From Vandiemenella viatica (lineage: Eukaryota > Arthropoda > Insecta > Orthoptera > Morabidae), in contig JARYHS010008074.1 in NCBI GenBank assembly GCA_031002005.1, positions 13,896,924 through 13,960,923 on the forward strand: a stretch of DNA of 64,000 bases, written 5' to 3'. Below the pieces are notes generated by a model, which was not told where the DNA came from, did no database searches, and was given only the letters and a program-made list of their open reading frames with translations. The translations under genes and the position numbers were made by a program. Below are positions 1-10,424 of the stretch, piece by piece; the stretch's first letter is position 1, and every line of letters begins with the position of its first letter.

Positions 1-1
1 G

Positions 2-1583
2 ACGTGCGTGGAATACCTCAGGCGGTGGACTAAGGGCGCCAAAACTTCACTGAAGTTTGGGATACCGATGATTTGGAGGGAGCCGTTTGACCATGCATCG
101 GATTGTTACTTCTGCGCCATCAGTACTACTGGCATCAACCGGAAGAATTGGCACAGCCTCCAGTACCCCGACCTTCCATCTGCCCGCCGTCCAGTTCCTC
201 ACTGCGAAGAAATACCTGTACCAGCGTTCACACAGCTTCGGCACATTGACGACGACGAGGCCACCACTTCAGACAACGTAGGAGATACAGACCAGGAGTA
301 TGAAACTCAAGATGGTCCGCAGCCCTTTTCACAATGTGAGCTTAATGATCTGGTTTGGGATCTCAGCTTGTCGAAGACTTTCTCCGAGCTGTTGGCCTCC
401 AGACTCAAAGAGAAAAATCTACTTGGCGAGGACGCGCGTATCACTTTCTTCCGTAGAAGGCATGAGGAGTACATGGGCTACTTCTGCCAGGAGGAAGACG
501 TCGTGTACTGCCAAGATGTCGCCGGTCTTCTTCGTAAACTTGGCGCTCCTACATACGATCCGACAGATTGGCGACTCTTCATTGACAGCTGCAAGCGCTC
601 TTTGAAGTGTGTGCTCCTCCTACAACGGGAATCAGTTCGCCTCAATCCCTCTTGCGCACTCCACAACTCTCAAAGAGAAATATGAAACAGTGAAGTATGT
701 GCTTGACAAAATCCAATATAAGCAGCACCAATGGATGATCTGCGTCGATTTCAAGATGGTGAACTTTCTACTAGGTCAGCAGTCCGGGTTCACGAAGTAC
801 CCATGCTTTATATGTATGTGGGACAGTCGCGACACAGTCCAGCACTATGTAAAGAAAGAGTGGCCGGCGCGAGAGCAGTTAGTACCAGGGGCGAGAAACA
901 TCATAAACGAACCTCTTGTTGACCGGGAGAAGATATTGATCCCACCGCTACACATGAAGCATGGGCTAGTGAAACAGTTCACACGCGCTCTGGACAAGGA
1001 TGGGAGGTGCTTCAACTACATGTGCCAAGCATTTCCTCGACTGACCATTGAGAAGCTCAAGGCCGGCATTTTCGATGGCCCACAGATACGGCAGCTCATA
1101 AAGGACACTGAGTTCCAAAACTCCATGAACACGCTTGAGTGTGCCGCCTGGAAATCGTTTGTGCAGGTGGTGAACAACTTCCTGGGGAACACGAAGGCAG
1201 CAAACCACGCCACACACATCAGCAGCATGCTAGAGGCCTTCCAAAAACTCGGGTGTTCGATGAGTTTAAAGATGCACTTCCTGTTCTCACACATGGACAA
1301 GTTTCCTGAAAACCTTGGGGCGATGAGTGACGAGCAGGGAGAAAGGTTCCATCAGGACATGCGCCAAATGGAGGAGAGGTACCAGGGGAGGTGGGACGCA
1401 GTCACATTGACGGACTACTGCTGGTCGCTGAAGAGAGACAACCCAGCAGCAGCTGCTCACACACGAAATCGAAGAAACGCCGATATCTGCCTAGAACTCA
1501 GAACTTTTGTGTCATGTAACGCTCATTCTTATTATATTTTGATTATTATGCTTATCAAATGTCTTATAGTAAATAAATATTGA
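2..1583 (+). pseudogene. Repeat-like arthropod protein of unknown function, broken by one frameshift
   Basis: A long reading frame is open from the left window edge to about 617 and continues in another frame from about 610 to the stop at 1581-1583. One extra base in the run ctcctcctac explains the switch, because a continuous protein reads through on either side. Visible features are a CYFC pair near residue 34, WRLFIDSCKRSLK just before the break, then ICVDFKMVNFLLG, a CFIC pair followed by WDSR, and GERFHQDMRQMEERY near the end. From memory this matches a highly repeated, uncharacterised arthropod family. The layout of acidic residue, CxxC, histidine and late glutamate resembles an RNase H-fold transposase core, but that is inference. 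An AATAAA at 1572-1577 overlaps the end. The true start lies outside the window. Confidence 0.6.
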
Positions 1584-1862
1584 ATTAATTTGGATACGTT
1601 GACTTTTATTTCTTGAGGGAAACGGAAAGATTCGTCAGGGGTTTATCAGCAGACATTTGTTTTTCTTACGAAAAACAGATTTATGTGAAATATCTGTAGA
1701 TCAAATTCCTGACCTGATTGAGCAAAACCAAGGTCATTTTCGGACTCAGGGCATCAAAATTAGTCTAATTGAGCTGAAAAACCCTGGACGATTTTCCGAA
1801 AGTTTTTTTTTGTTGCCCATTGTAATTGAATACAGCGACCAGTCATAGTTTATGGTGTTGCT
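1584..1862. other. Short AT-rich spacer, nothing recognised
   Basis: Between the broken gene and the Penelope-like element there is no convincing coding sequence. A 63-codon open frame at 1657-1848 has no recognisable motif. Confidence 0.5.
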
Positions 1863-3302
1863 TTATTTTATTTTACCATTACTGGTTTCAAGCATACATT
1901 GCTCATCATCAAATGGTTTAACAATACAGATGTGAATTGCAGGCATGTTTTTGTGTCCTAGAATAACAAAAATATGATGATTGGTGAAAGAATTTAAATC
2001 TGGAGTGATGATAGTAAAACTTGGTATATAACTTACATTATGTGTCTGCTTATATCCGAGAACAAAGACTTGTATGGAACACAGTTGAGGAGGCACATTT
2101 TTGTGTAACACTATGCACTATCACCATTATATTGCACAAATATATGTGGAATAGACAAGCTGCACACTTGCTACTATATTTACAAACAAACATGACAGAG
2201 ACGTTAATCTACAAAGAAGTATTTACAAACAGGTTTATAAAAAGAGGTTTATACAGACAGTAATGTGTAATTGATAAAAAATTAGATATGATAACAAAAT
2301 TGAACTTAATTCTATAACTATATTGGTAAAAACGGAAGTAATGGATAACAATAAAAATTATAAATAGTTGTTGAATTTAATATGCATATAGTAATATGTA
2401 TATGGGCATATGGGAGACATGTATTATTTAATCTGTTATTTATTAGCGAATAGGTCTATAAAATTGAACAGGAATGCTTTATTAGAAAGATCTTTTTGTT
2501 CATTTAAATGTTTTCAAGATGGTTAATGTAGATGTCTGCTAGTAAGCCTGCAAGGTTGCTTCCCATTGCAAGTCCATCATCTTGCTTATATATTTTATTA
2601 CTGAATATAAAGTAATTGTATGAGAGAACAAGAGAGAGTAGCTCTACGAGCTCATATGTTTCAGGCAGGGATAATTTCTTGTGGTTTAGTAAGTTGTATT
2701 TTATAATTTGAACAGTGTTTATGATTGGAATATTTGTATAAAGTTTAACAATATCTAGGGAAGCTAGCTTGGCAGTGGTGGGTATGGTAATGTTTTTAAT
2801 ATTCTCTATTAGCTGATGGCTATTTTTCACTGTGTATGTATTTACAAATGTAGAGTTATTTGAGAGGATGTCATTAAGTTTTTTACACAGTTTGGATGAT
2901 GGGCTGTTTTTAGAGTTCACAATAGGACAGATAGGGTGATTGGCTTTATGAATTTTAGGTTGTGACCTCAATTTAGGTGGTGTGGGGTTCATGACAAGAC
3001 ACTTTTGCTTTTCTGTTTCAGATAGGAGGAATGTACAACTTTTAGTAGCTTTCTAATTTCACTTTGAAATTTAGTGGTAGGATCTTTCTTAAGTTCTTTT
3101 ATTACATTGGTATTAAAGAATTCAACTGTTTTACTAATATAGTCAGACTTGTACATGACAACTGCAGTATTTCCTTTGTCTGCTTTGACAACTAGTGCAT
3201 TAACTGTCTCTCAGTTTTTTTATTAATACTTGAAAGGGTTTTCTGGTCATTGTTTTTCTTTTTATCTAATTTACTATCTAATAACTCTTTTTTGATAATA
3301 TT
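1863..3302 (-). mobile_element. Inverted left arm of a Penelope-like retroelement
   Basis: Read on the minus strand, this arm starts near 3302 with the N-terminal half of a Penelope-type reverse transcriptase. It then jumps at about 2510 to the element's 3' tail (about 1863-2510). The stretch 1955-2510 is close to the reverse complement of 16510-17040, so the same tail lies at both outer ends of the element, facing outward. The coding part stops exactly where the plus-strand arm takes up the protein (palm motif YVDD). Such inverted, LTR-like ends are known for Penelope elements. The tail extends about 90 bp further left here than in the right arm. Confidence 0.75.
2504..3302 (-). pseudogene. 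Penelope-like reverse transcriptase, N-terminal half
   Basis: Conceptual translation gives ADKGNTAVVM near 3150, a stop or frame break near 2995, then PKIHK, SLDIVKLYTNIP, GLAMGS and LLADIYINHLEN. These are the early reverse transcriptase blocks of Penelope-like elements: the DKG box, PKIHK, the first catalytic aspartate in SLDI, and the GLAMGSP-type block. The reading ends at the fourth block, and the YVDD catalytic block lies on the other strand at 3349 onward. The copy is broken by at least one stop and is not functional. The normal product would copy element RNA into DNA in the nucleus. Confidence 0.8.
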
Positions 3303-3425
3303 GTTTTTCAAAAATAACAAACATCTAACAAATAAAATCATTTACTACAAAAGATATGTTGATGACACAATTCTACTATTTAATGGTACTGAAAAAGAGA
3401 TTGAGGCCCTTGCTGAAGATCTAAG
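3303..3425 (+). pseudogene. Penelope-like reverse transcriptase, catalytic YVDD segment
   Basis: The plus-strand reading KIIYYKRYVDDTILLFNG carries the catalytic aspartate pair of the Penelope-type palm. It is the direct continuation of the protein half encoded on the other strand. Homology stops at the base where the Copia LTR begins (3426). After the Copia insertion and one copy of the CTAAG duplication are removed, the frame continues without a break into the segment starting at 15677. Confidence 0.8.
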
Positions 3426-3622
3426 TGTTGGTAATTATACATTTATATTGGCAACTCTGTAGGAATATATTATCTACACATTCATTCGTTTGTATACTCT
3501 ATGCTCTATTATACTATGGTTGACAGCAAGAAGACAAAAGATGTATAAGTAAAAGTCGATTTAATTTCTTTAATAAAAGTGGTTACTAAATATAAAAACG
3601 AGTATTATTCTTAATATTAAAA
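3426..3622 (+). repeat. Copia 5' LTR
   Basis: It starts TGTTGGTAATTATAC and ends TTAATATTAAAA, next to the primer-binding site. A polyadenylation signal AATAAA is at 3572-3577. The right end lacks the usual CA, but the boundary is fixed three ways: by the matching 3' LTR, by the CTAAG duplication, and by the primer-binding site at 3623. No clear TATA box was seen. Confidence 0.92.
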
Positions 3623-3634
3623 TGGTAGCAGAGT
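3623..3634 (+). promoter_or_regulatory. Copia primer-binding site, initiator Met tRNA type
   Basis: TGGTAGCAGAG directly follows the 5' LTR and is complementary to the 3' end of metazoan initiator methionine tRNA (acceptor strand plus CCA). This is a common primer choice for Copia-type elements. It would prime minus-strand DNA synthesis. Confidence 0.85.
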
Positions 3635-3715
3635 GTGGTTTTTAAAAGGACTAAAGTGAAAACAAGGATTTTTGTGTGCAAACAAGAAAAATATAAATAG
3701 ATCATCTACGTGAAA

Positions 3716-4600
3716 ATGGCGACGAAAAATAGCGATATTAACATTCCAATTTTCGATGGTTCAGACTATAGCAATTGAAAAATATGTATTCTCAAGTTCC
3801 TACAATTCAAAAAGTGTAAAGTTGTAGTAATACGACCTAAAACATCTGCCAACAATGCCACATGGGACGATCGTGATATTCAAGCTACCAACTATATTTA
3901 CAGCGCAATAACGAACAGACAATTGGAATACATAAGTGAATTAGAGATGGCCTACGAAATCATTCAAAAGTTTGATGAAATGTATCTGAAAAAGTCGACG
4001 GCTTTGCAAATTGTATGCCGACATAACCTCGAAAATGTCAAATTGAAAAATTACGCAGAAGTGTCTTTGTTCCTCGACGACTTTGAAAAGTGTGTAAACG
4101 AACTGAAAAAAACCGGGGCGGTAATATCAGAACAAGAAAAACTGAATTATATGCTGAAATCTTTGCCGCAGAATTATAGTCATATTGGGTACTTGATTGA
4201 CGTGCTCCCTGAAAAGGACAGAACAGTAGATTATTTGAAAAGTAAAATAAAATTGAAAAGGACTGAAGAAGAATCAAATGAGACATCACGTGACAGCTCT
4301 AATGCTTTTCGAGCAGAAACTAAGACATCATCAGCGTCACACACAAACTGTTTTAAACCAGGTCAGTTTCAAAAAGAATGTCGTACTCGTACTGAATATA
4401 CACAAAGAGGTTGAGGTCGTGGATATTCTATGAATAGAGGTCGCAGATATTTTGGAAGTAGAGGACGTGAATATTCCGTCAGTAGAGGACGAGGTACATA
4501 TAATGCAAGAAACTTTCATGGACGAGGACATTATAATAATGAGCGACCCAGAAATGATCATCATGAACAATATGGGAATAGTTTTCATACAACTATCGCA
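3716..4600 (+). pseudogene. Copia Gag (capsid) region, two in-frame stops
   Basis: The frame opens with ATG at 3716 (MATKNSDINIPIFDG) and is cut by TGA at 3776-3778, where a tryptophan is expected after DYSN. It continues through LEMAYEIIQKFDEMY and LNYMLKSLPQNYSHI, which match the UBN2/Copia gag family, to a second TGA at 4412-4414. An Arg/Gly-rich stretch with a vestige of a zinc knuckle (CFKPGQFQKEC, histidine missing) follows in the same frame. Gag would package element RNA in the cytoplasm. Both stops could be single-base changes. Confidence 0.8.
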
Positions 4601-5230
4601 AATAATACAACAACAAATGAAAAAAATGAGACAAAAAAAGGAGAAATAGAATGGTTACTTGACAGCGGCTGTACAGACCATATTATTAACATGGATGAAT
4701 ACTTTGAATCTTGTGAGACATTAAAGAAACCTGTAAAAGTCAAAATTAGTGATGGTAGAATACTACAAGCTGAAAAGATTGGAAATATAAAGGTAAATTT
4801 TATGGTTTATGGAAAAAAATCAGAAGTGACGTTGAAAAATGTGTTCTATGTTAAAGAAATGAAAGCAAGCTTATTAAGTTACTCAAGAATTACAGACAAA
4901 AACTCAATTGTGTCAAAGGGGAGATTGGCAAAAATATATAACCCATATAGAAAGGTGATAGGGGTTGCAATTAAAGATGAAAGATTATATAAGATGAGAA
5001 GCTATGTGAATGAAAATACCCTGGAAGCAAATTTAAGTAAAAGTAAAATGACTGTGAAAGAGAAATTACACCGTACGCTGGGACATGTAAACTTCAATAA
5101 TTTAGAAATGATGTGCAAGAATGAAACATTGGAAGGATTGCCTAAAGAGACTGAACAAGAATATTTTAGGTGTGTGACATGCATAGAAAATAAAATGCAT
5201 AACGTACCTTTTCATAATAACAGAAGATAA
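4601..5230 (+). pseudogene. Copia protease and pre-integrase domain
   Basis: The same frame as Gag continues. WLLDSGCTDHI at about 4651-4683 is the aspartic protease active site in its Copia form (DSG). Next comes LHRTLGHVNFNNLEMM, then a CVTCIENK stretch that corresponds to the GAG-pre-integrase zinc region. A TAA at 5228-5230 ends the frame, although integrase coding continues in phase beyond it, so this is a point stop. In an intact element the protease would cut the Gag-Pol polyprotein. Confidence 0.82.
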
Positions 5231-6302
5231 GCAGATGATATACTACAAATAGTTCATACAGATTTGAATGGTCCTCATCAAACAGTAGGAGACCATGGTG
5301 ATAAATACTTTTTAAGTTTTATAGATGACTACAGCAAACTGGTTGAAGTCTATTGTATCCGGACAAAAGATGAAGTATATGATTGCTTAGTGCAATATGT
5401 TAATGAAGTACAAAATCTCACTGATAAGACAATAAAAGAATTATGTTGTGACAATGGTACTGAATATATAAATTCAAGAGTTTTTCAGTTTGCAAGAGAG
5501 AAAGGAATCTTTATAAAACCTTGTCCAGCATATGTTCACGAATTAAATGGAACTGCAGAGAGGTATAACCGGTCTCTAATGAATATGGCAAGATGTCTCT
5601 TATCAGAAGCTAAAGTTGGAAGAAAATATTCGCCAGAAATAATTAAAACAGCTGCCTACCTTGACTAATACTATTGAAAAGAAAAGTCCGTATGAAATAT
5701 TTTTCAAAAGGAAGCCTACAATGAAGTATCTGAATGTATGGCAGTAGAGTATTTGTACGGATACCAGAAGAGAGAAGAAAATCTAAATGGGACAAGAAAG
5801 CAGAAACTGGAATTTTACTTGGCTATACAGACACTGGAAATAGAGTATTAAGTAACAACAAAGTAATAGTAGCCAGACATTGTGATATTGTAGAAGAAAA
5901 CGTGATATTGTGTGGATTTCAAGATGAGAGAGATGAAAATTTGGAAGAAGGAAAAGGAATTAAAAAGGAAAATTTGGAAGAGGAAAAAGAAATTGAAAAG
6001 GATAATCCAGAATGTGTGGGAGGAAATAATACAGATACACCAAACAGTAACAATGATGTAGAAATTGATGAAGACATGGACAGAAAGAAATCAAAAAGAC
6101 AAGTTAAACCTCCAATGCGATTTGCTGATGAGTTTGGCTATTATTGTATCAGTGTAAACTACTGTGATGCTATGACACCAGAGAACTTTCAGGAGGCGGT
6201 GAACTGTGATGATGCAAATGAATGGAAGGCAGGTCATGGACTATGAGATGAACAGCCTAGTGAAAAACAATACATGGACACTCGTTGACAAGCCAACCAA
6301 GG
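5231..6302 (+). pseudogene. Copia integrase
   Basis: Reading runs from HTDLNGP (about 5255) through FIDDYSKLVEVY, LCCDNGTEYIN and LNGTAERYNRSLMNMAR. These give the catalytic D, D and E of an rve-type integrase. A stop at 5666-5668 and a frame change between about 5665 and 5735 precede GSRVFVRIPEERR and the acidic linker to reverse transcriptase. The coding sequence is then cut at 6303-6312 by LINE copy A and resumes at 12285. The intact enzyme would insert element DNA into the genome. Confidence 0.85.
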
Positions 6303-6402
6303 ACAAAAAGGTTGTTGTTGTTGTTTTAGGGCGCGTCGACGTCTAGGTCATTAGCACCCTAGCTAAAACACGGAATGACAATATGGGATAAAAATTGGTG
6401 CC

Positions 6403-6735
6403 GTCTGCATGGCCGAATGTAAAGGTGTCGGCCACACAGACAGCATAATAAAATACGAAAACACTGACTAAAATACTGCCCACATGGCCGACTGTAAAGA
6501 GGTCGGCCATGCAGACAGCAGATTTAGGTAAGACATTAAAACAGTAACTTTAAAAAGAACATAAATTTACAAACTTATAAAACTGGCTGGTTGGCTGTAA
6601 AAGGGCCAGCCAGCTTACACAAACAATAAACGGACGATCTGGATGGCTGTAAAGGGGCCACCCAGAAATAAAATTTCGATTTGAATAAGGAAAAATAATT
6701 AACACCGAACACGGCAGTGGTTGTAAACAGACCAC
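6403..6735 (-). repeat. Five-hairpin array in the 3' UTR of LINE copy A
   Basis: Five inverted repeats follow one another, each with a loop beginning TGTAAA on the plus strand: 6403-6441, 6483-6511 (perfect 10-bp stem CATGGCCGAC), 6586-6614, 6638-6666 and 6717-6735. Equivalent hairpins occur in copies B and C. In the element RNA the loop would read as the complement, containing UUUACA. Confidence 0.85.
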
Positions 6736-6749
6736 CTAACCATTCTAAA

Positions 6750-9700
6750 AACTAGGCCGATCTCCCCAAAATTTTTCGGGTTAAGACCGGCCAGATTACA
6801 AAATTGTAAAACTTTCACCACATTGTCATTATTTAAAATAAGAGACAGATCGTTGTCTAAGCCAACGTCTGCCCTTAAATCTAAAAACAACACACAATCA
6901 ATTAAAATGTGGCGTACCGTCAAAGGTACGCCACATGCATCACATTCCGGTGGGTCCTCCCGGCGGAGAAGAAAGCTGTGCGTCAGCGGACAGTGCCCTA
7001 TACGGAGGCGAGTAAGGAGAACCTCATCCCTCCTCGCCCGCTGGAAGGAGCTGCTCCACGGCTGAACGGTCGGTTTGACCAGCCGGAGCTTGTTATGCTC
7101 AACTTCCAGCCACTGCCTCTGCCAATCATCAAAAACAATTCTCTTCGCCGCCGAGGCAAGGTCTGACTTTGGGACTGGTTCAAAGTCAGGTTCTGACCTT
7201 GTCGCAGGCTAACTTAGGCAGCTACATCAGATGCCTCGTTCCCCCTGATTCCCACATGGCCCGGTACCCAGCAGAATAATACCTCCTTTCCACGAGATTG
7301 GAGGGAAAGGAGGGCGTCCTGGATGTCCTGGACTAGACGATCTGCTGGATACATGTTTCCTATGGCCTGAATACAGCTGAGGGAATCACAGCATATGATG
7401 AAAAACTTATCGCGCATTACTTTCATATGCTGGAGCGACTTCAACACGGCATAGCATTCGGCGGTGTAAACGCTGCACCTGCCATCTAGTTTGAATGTGA
7501 AAGTCGCTCGAGGGAACACTACGGAGCAACCAACTCCGTTTACACCCATCCGTATATACCGGGGTAAACATGTGATACTAATTTAAAATATCTCTAAATA
7601 TATGAATAAAAACACTGTCAGGCGGTATGCAGTTTATTATACCGAGACAGGTCTAAAATTGTTCTGGGTCTCTTTAAAAGCCAGGGAGGAGATTTACTCC
7701 AGCCCTGGTGATAAAAGGAGTGTGTTTCGAAACCATATTCGTCTAAAACAGCCTTTGTACGGTAGGTGAACGGTCTGGTCGCTCTATGCCGATTGGCATA
7801 AAGCCGTTCGTAATTTGGATTCATTACTACGTCGTACACGGGACTGCCAGGTGTTGAGGCAATATGTGTATAGTGTCGCACCATGAGGAGATGCCGACGG
7901 ATATTAAAGCGGCGGCTCGCCAGACTCAGCACAGATGCTGGGAAATCGGGCTGGTGCGGTAAGCACCCGTGGCGAGCCGAATTCCTGCATGGTGGACACT
8001 ATCCAGTATCCGTAGATAACTGTCCCGTGCCGAACCGTATACTATGGAACCGTACTCCAAACGCGACCGTACAAAGGCTCTATAAAATTGAAGCAGGCAG
8101 GAGCGATCAGCGCCCCATGACCTGCCACATAAACATTTTAAGACATTTAAAGCTTTTAAGGCTCTGGCTTTCACATCTTTAAGATGAGGAAGCCAAGTTA
8201 GCCTACTGTCGAAGATGAGACCCAGAAACCGAACAGAATCAGTAAAACTTAAAATGGTGTTCCTCAAGGTAAGGTGAGGCTCGGCTAAACGACTTCTGCT
8301 ATGAGTAAAAAGTACACACCGGGTTTTCTCGGCAGAGAACCGAAAACCGGTGTGCACTGACCATTCGTCCAGCCTGTTCAGCGCGAGTTGCAGCTGCCGC
8401 TCTGCGCTTCTCAGGCTGGATGACGCAATAAAAATTAAAAAATCGTCCACATATAAGGAGTACCGTATGGCTCCAACGCTATTGATTGAAATGGCGAAGA
8501 GAGTTACGCTTAAAACTGATCCTTGAGGAACACCATTTTCCTGAATAAAAAAGATCAGACACTTCTCTACCGACTCGGTACCGGAAGCAATGTCCCGTTA
8601 AAAATGATTTTAAAAAACGTGGAAGATTTCCTCGGAAACCCCAATCGTATAACTGTTTTAAAATGACATGTCGCCAGGTAGTATCGTATGCCTTTCGATG
8701 TCAAAAAAGACACCGACAAGGTGTTGGCTGCGGATGAACGCATCCTGGATTGCCGCCTCCAGGAGGATCAGGTTGTCCAAGGTGGAACGTGACTTCCTGA
8801 ATCCACACTGGAAGCGGCTTAGCAGATTACGGGATTCAAGCCACCAGATGAGGCGGCGGTTAGCCATCCTCTCCAGTGTCTTCCCAACGCAGCTAGTCAA
8901 GGCGATACTACGATAACTACCTGGCAACGATTTGTCTTTCCCAGGTTTTAAAATGGGGATTAATGTTGCTTCTTTCCACGAGTCGGGGAAGTGTCCACCG
9001 GTCCATATATCATTAAAAATATCCAGAAGGTACTCTTTAGCATCTTTACTAAGATGCCTCAGCATCTGGTACTGGATCGAATCAGGCCCTGGAGCAGTGT
9101 CGTTGGCGCTGTTTAGCGCTGCCTCCAGTTCCCAAAATGTTAATGGGCAGTTGTAGGCCTCTGTATTCGAAGAATCGAAGCACAGCGGGCGCCTCTCGGC
9201 AGCGACTCTTCGTCGCTGAAACCGAGGGTCAAAGTTAGCAGACGACGTGATGGCGGCGAAATTCTCCGCCATCAAATGCGCTATGCTTCGTTCGTCGGTA
9301 ATTATACATCCTTGATCCAGCAACCCAGATACTGGTGGGTGGGAGTACCTTCCGGATATACGGCGGATAGACTCCCATACTTTCGACGAAGGTGTGGAAC
9401 GATTTATGGTGCTCACAAAGGTCTGCCATGACCTTCTCTAGCTCTCCTTAATAACACGACGCGCCTTAGCTCTGGCTATACGGAACGCTGCTAGGTTGTC
9501 AGATGATGGGCACAACCTAAAACGACGCAGCGCCCGACGGCGACCCTGGATGGCGGATCGACATTCGTCGCTCCACCAGGGGACGGGCGTCCTTCGCAGC
9601 GTTCCGGAGCTTTTCGGCATGGAGACGTCAGCTGCACGGTGAATCACTTCTGTGAAGTGATTCACCTTCTCCTGTATACTACCACAGGGTTGCAGTATTA

Positions 9701-10423
9701 CAGAACGGCAGAAGAGCTGCCAATCTGCACCACTGACGGTTCCATTTACGCCGGTTATTACCTCCTCCCCGCTCACACTCAACGTGCATCCAAACAGGGA
9801 AGTGGTCACTTCCATGTAGGTCGTGATCCACCTCCCAATGTACGGAGTCCGCGATGGAGGGGGAGCATAACGAAAGGTCAATGGCAGAAGACGTACCGGT
9901 AGCAGTGGTGAAATGAGTCATTTGCCCTGTATTCAGGATACAAATTTCCTCCTGCTCTATCAATCTACCTACCACTCGGCCCCGGGGGCAATCGGTAGTG
10001 GAACCCCACAACGCACTGTGGGCGTTGAAATCTCCCAATAGGAGAAAGGGCCGAGTGAGTTGTCGTACAATGCCAACCAGATCGTCGTAGTCGACGGACA
10101 AACTGGGTGGCAAATAGAGAGAGCATACTGGTCAGTTGGATTGGACCGTGTATTTTCACCGCTACTGCTTGTAATGTGGAGGTGAGAGCAATGGGTTCGG
10201 AGTGGACTGTGTTTCGGACCAACACAGCCACTCCTCCCTTAGCTCGATCACCCTCGGTATCGTCCTTTCTATAAATGTCGTACCCTCTTAGCACAGGTTG
10301 GTGTTGTGGTCTAAAATGTGTCTCTTGAATACAGAGACACAATGGATTAGACCGTGCTAAGAGTTGGACTTCCTCTTTGTGAGCCTGAAAGCCGTTAACG
10401 TTCCACTGAAGTATGGGAGCCAT
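6750..10423 (-). pseudogene. LINE copy A ORF2: endonuclease, reverse transcriptase, RNase H
   Basis: The ATG at 10423 opens MAPILQWNVNGFQAHKEE. Endonuclease motifs are CIQETHF, LLGDFNAHSALWG and GSDHFPVWM. Reverse transcriptase blocks include APGPDSIQYQML, LIPILKPGKDK and the FDI block (broken near 8690). MDDFLIF at 8450 is the end of the YVDD block. RNase H is at about 7214-7600 (AECYAVLKS, CCDSLSCIQ, GIRGNEASD). The frame changes at least seven times, so no enzyme is made. The intact protein nicks target DNA and copies the LINE RNA there. Confidence 0.88.
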
Positions 10424-10424
10424 C

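Noticed and set aside
2021..2263. 80-codon plus-strand frame, also seen inverted at 16724-16954
   Set aside because: It is the antisense of the Penelope tail, present twice because the tail is duplicated.
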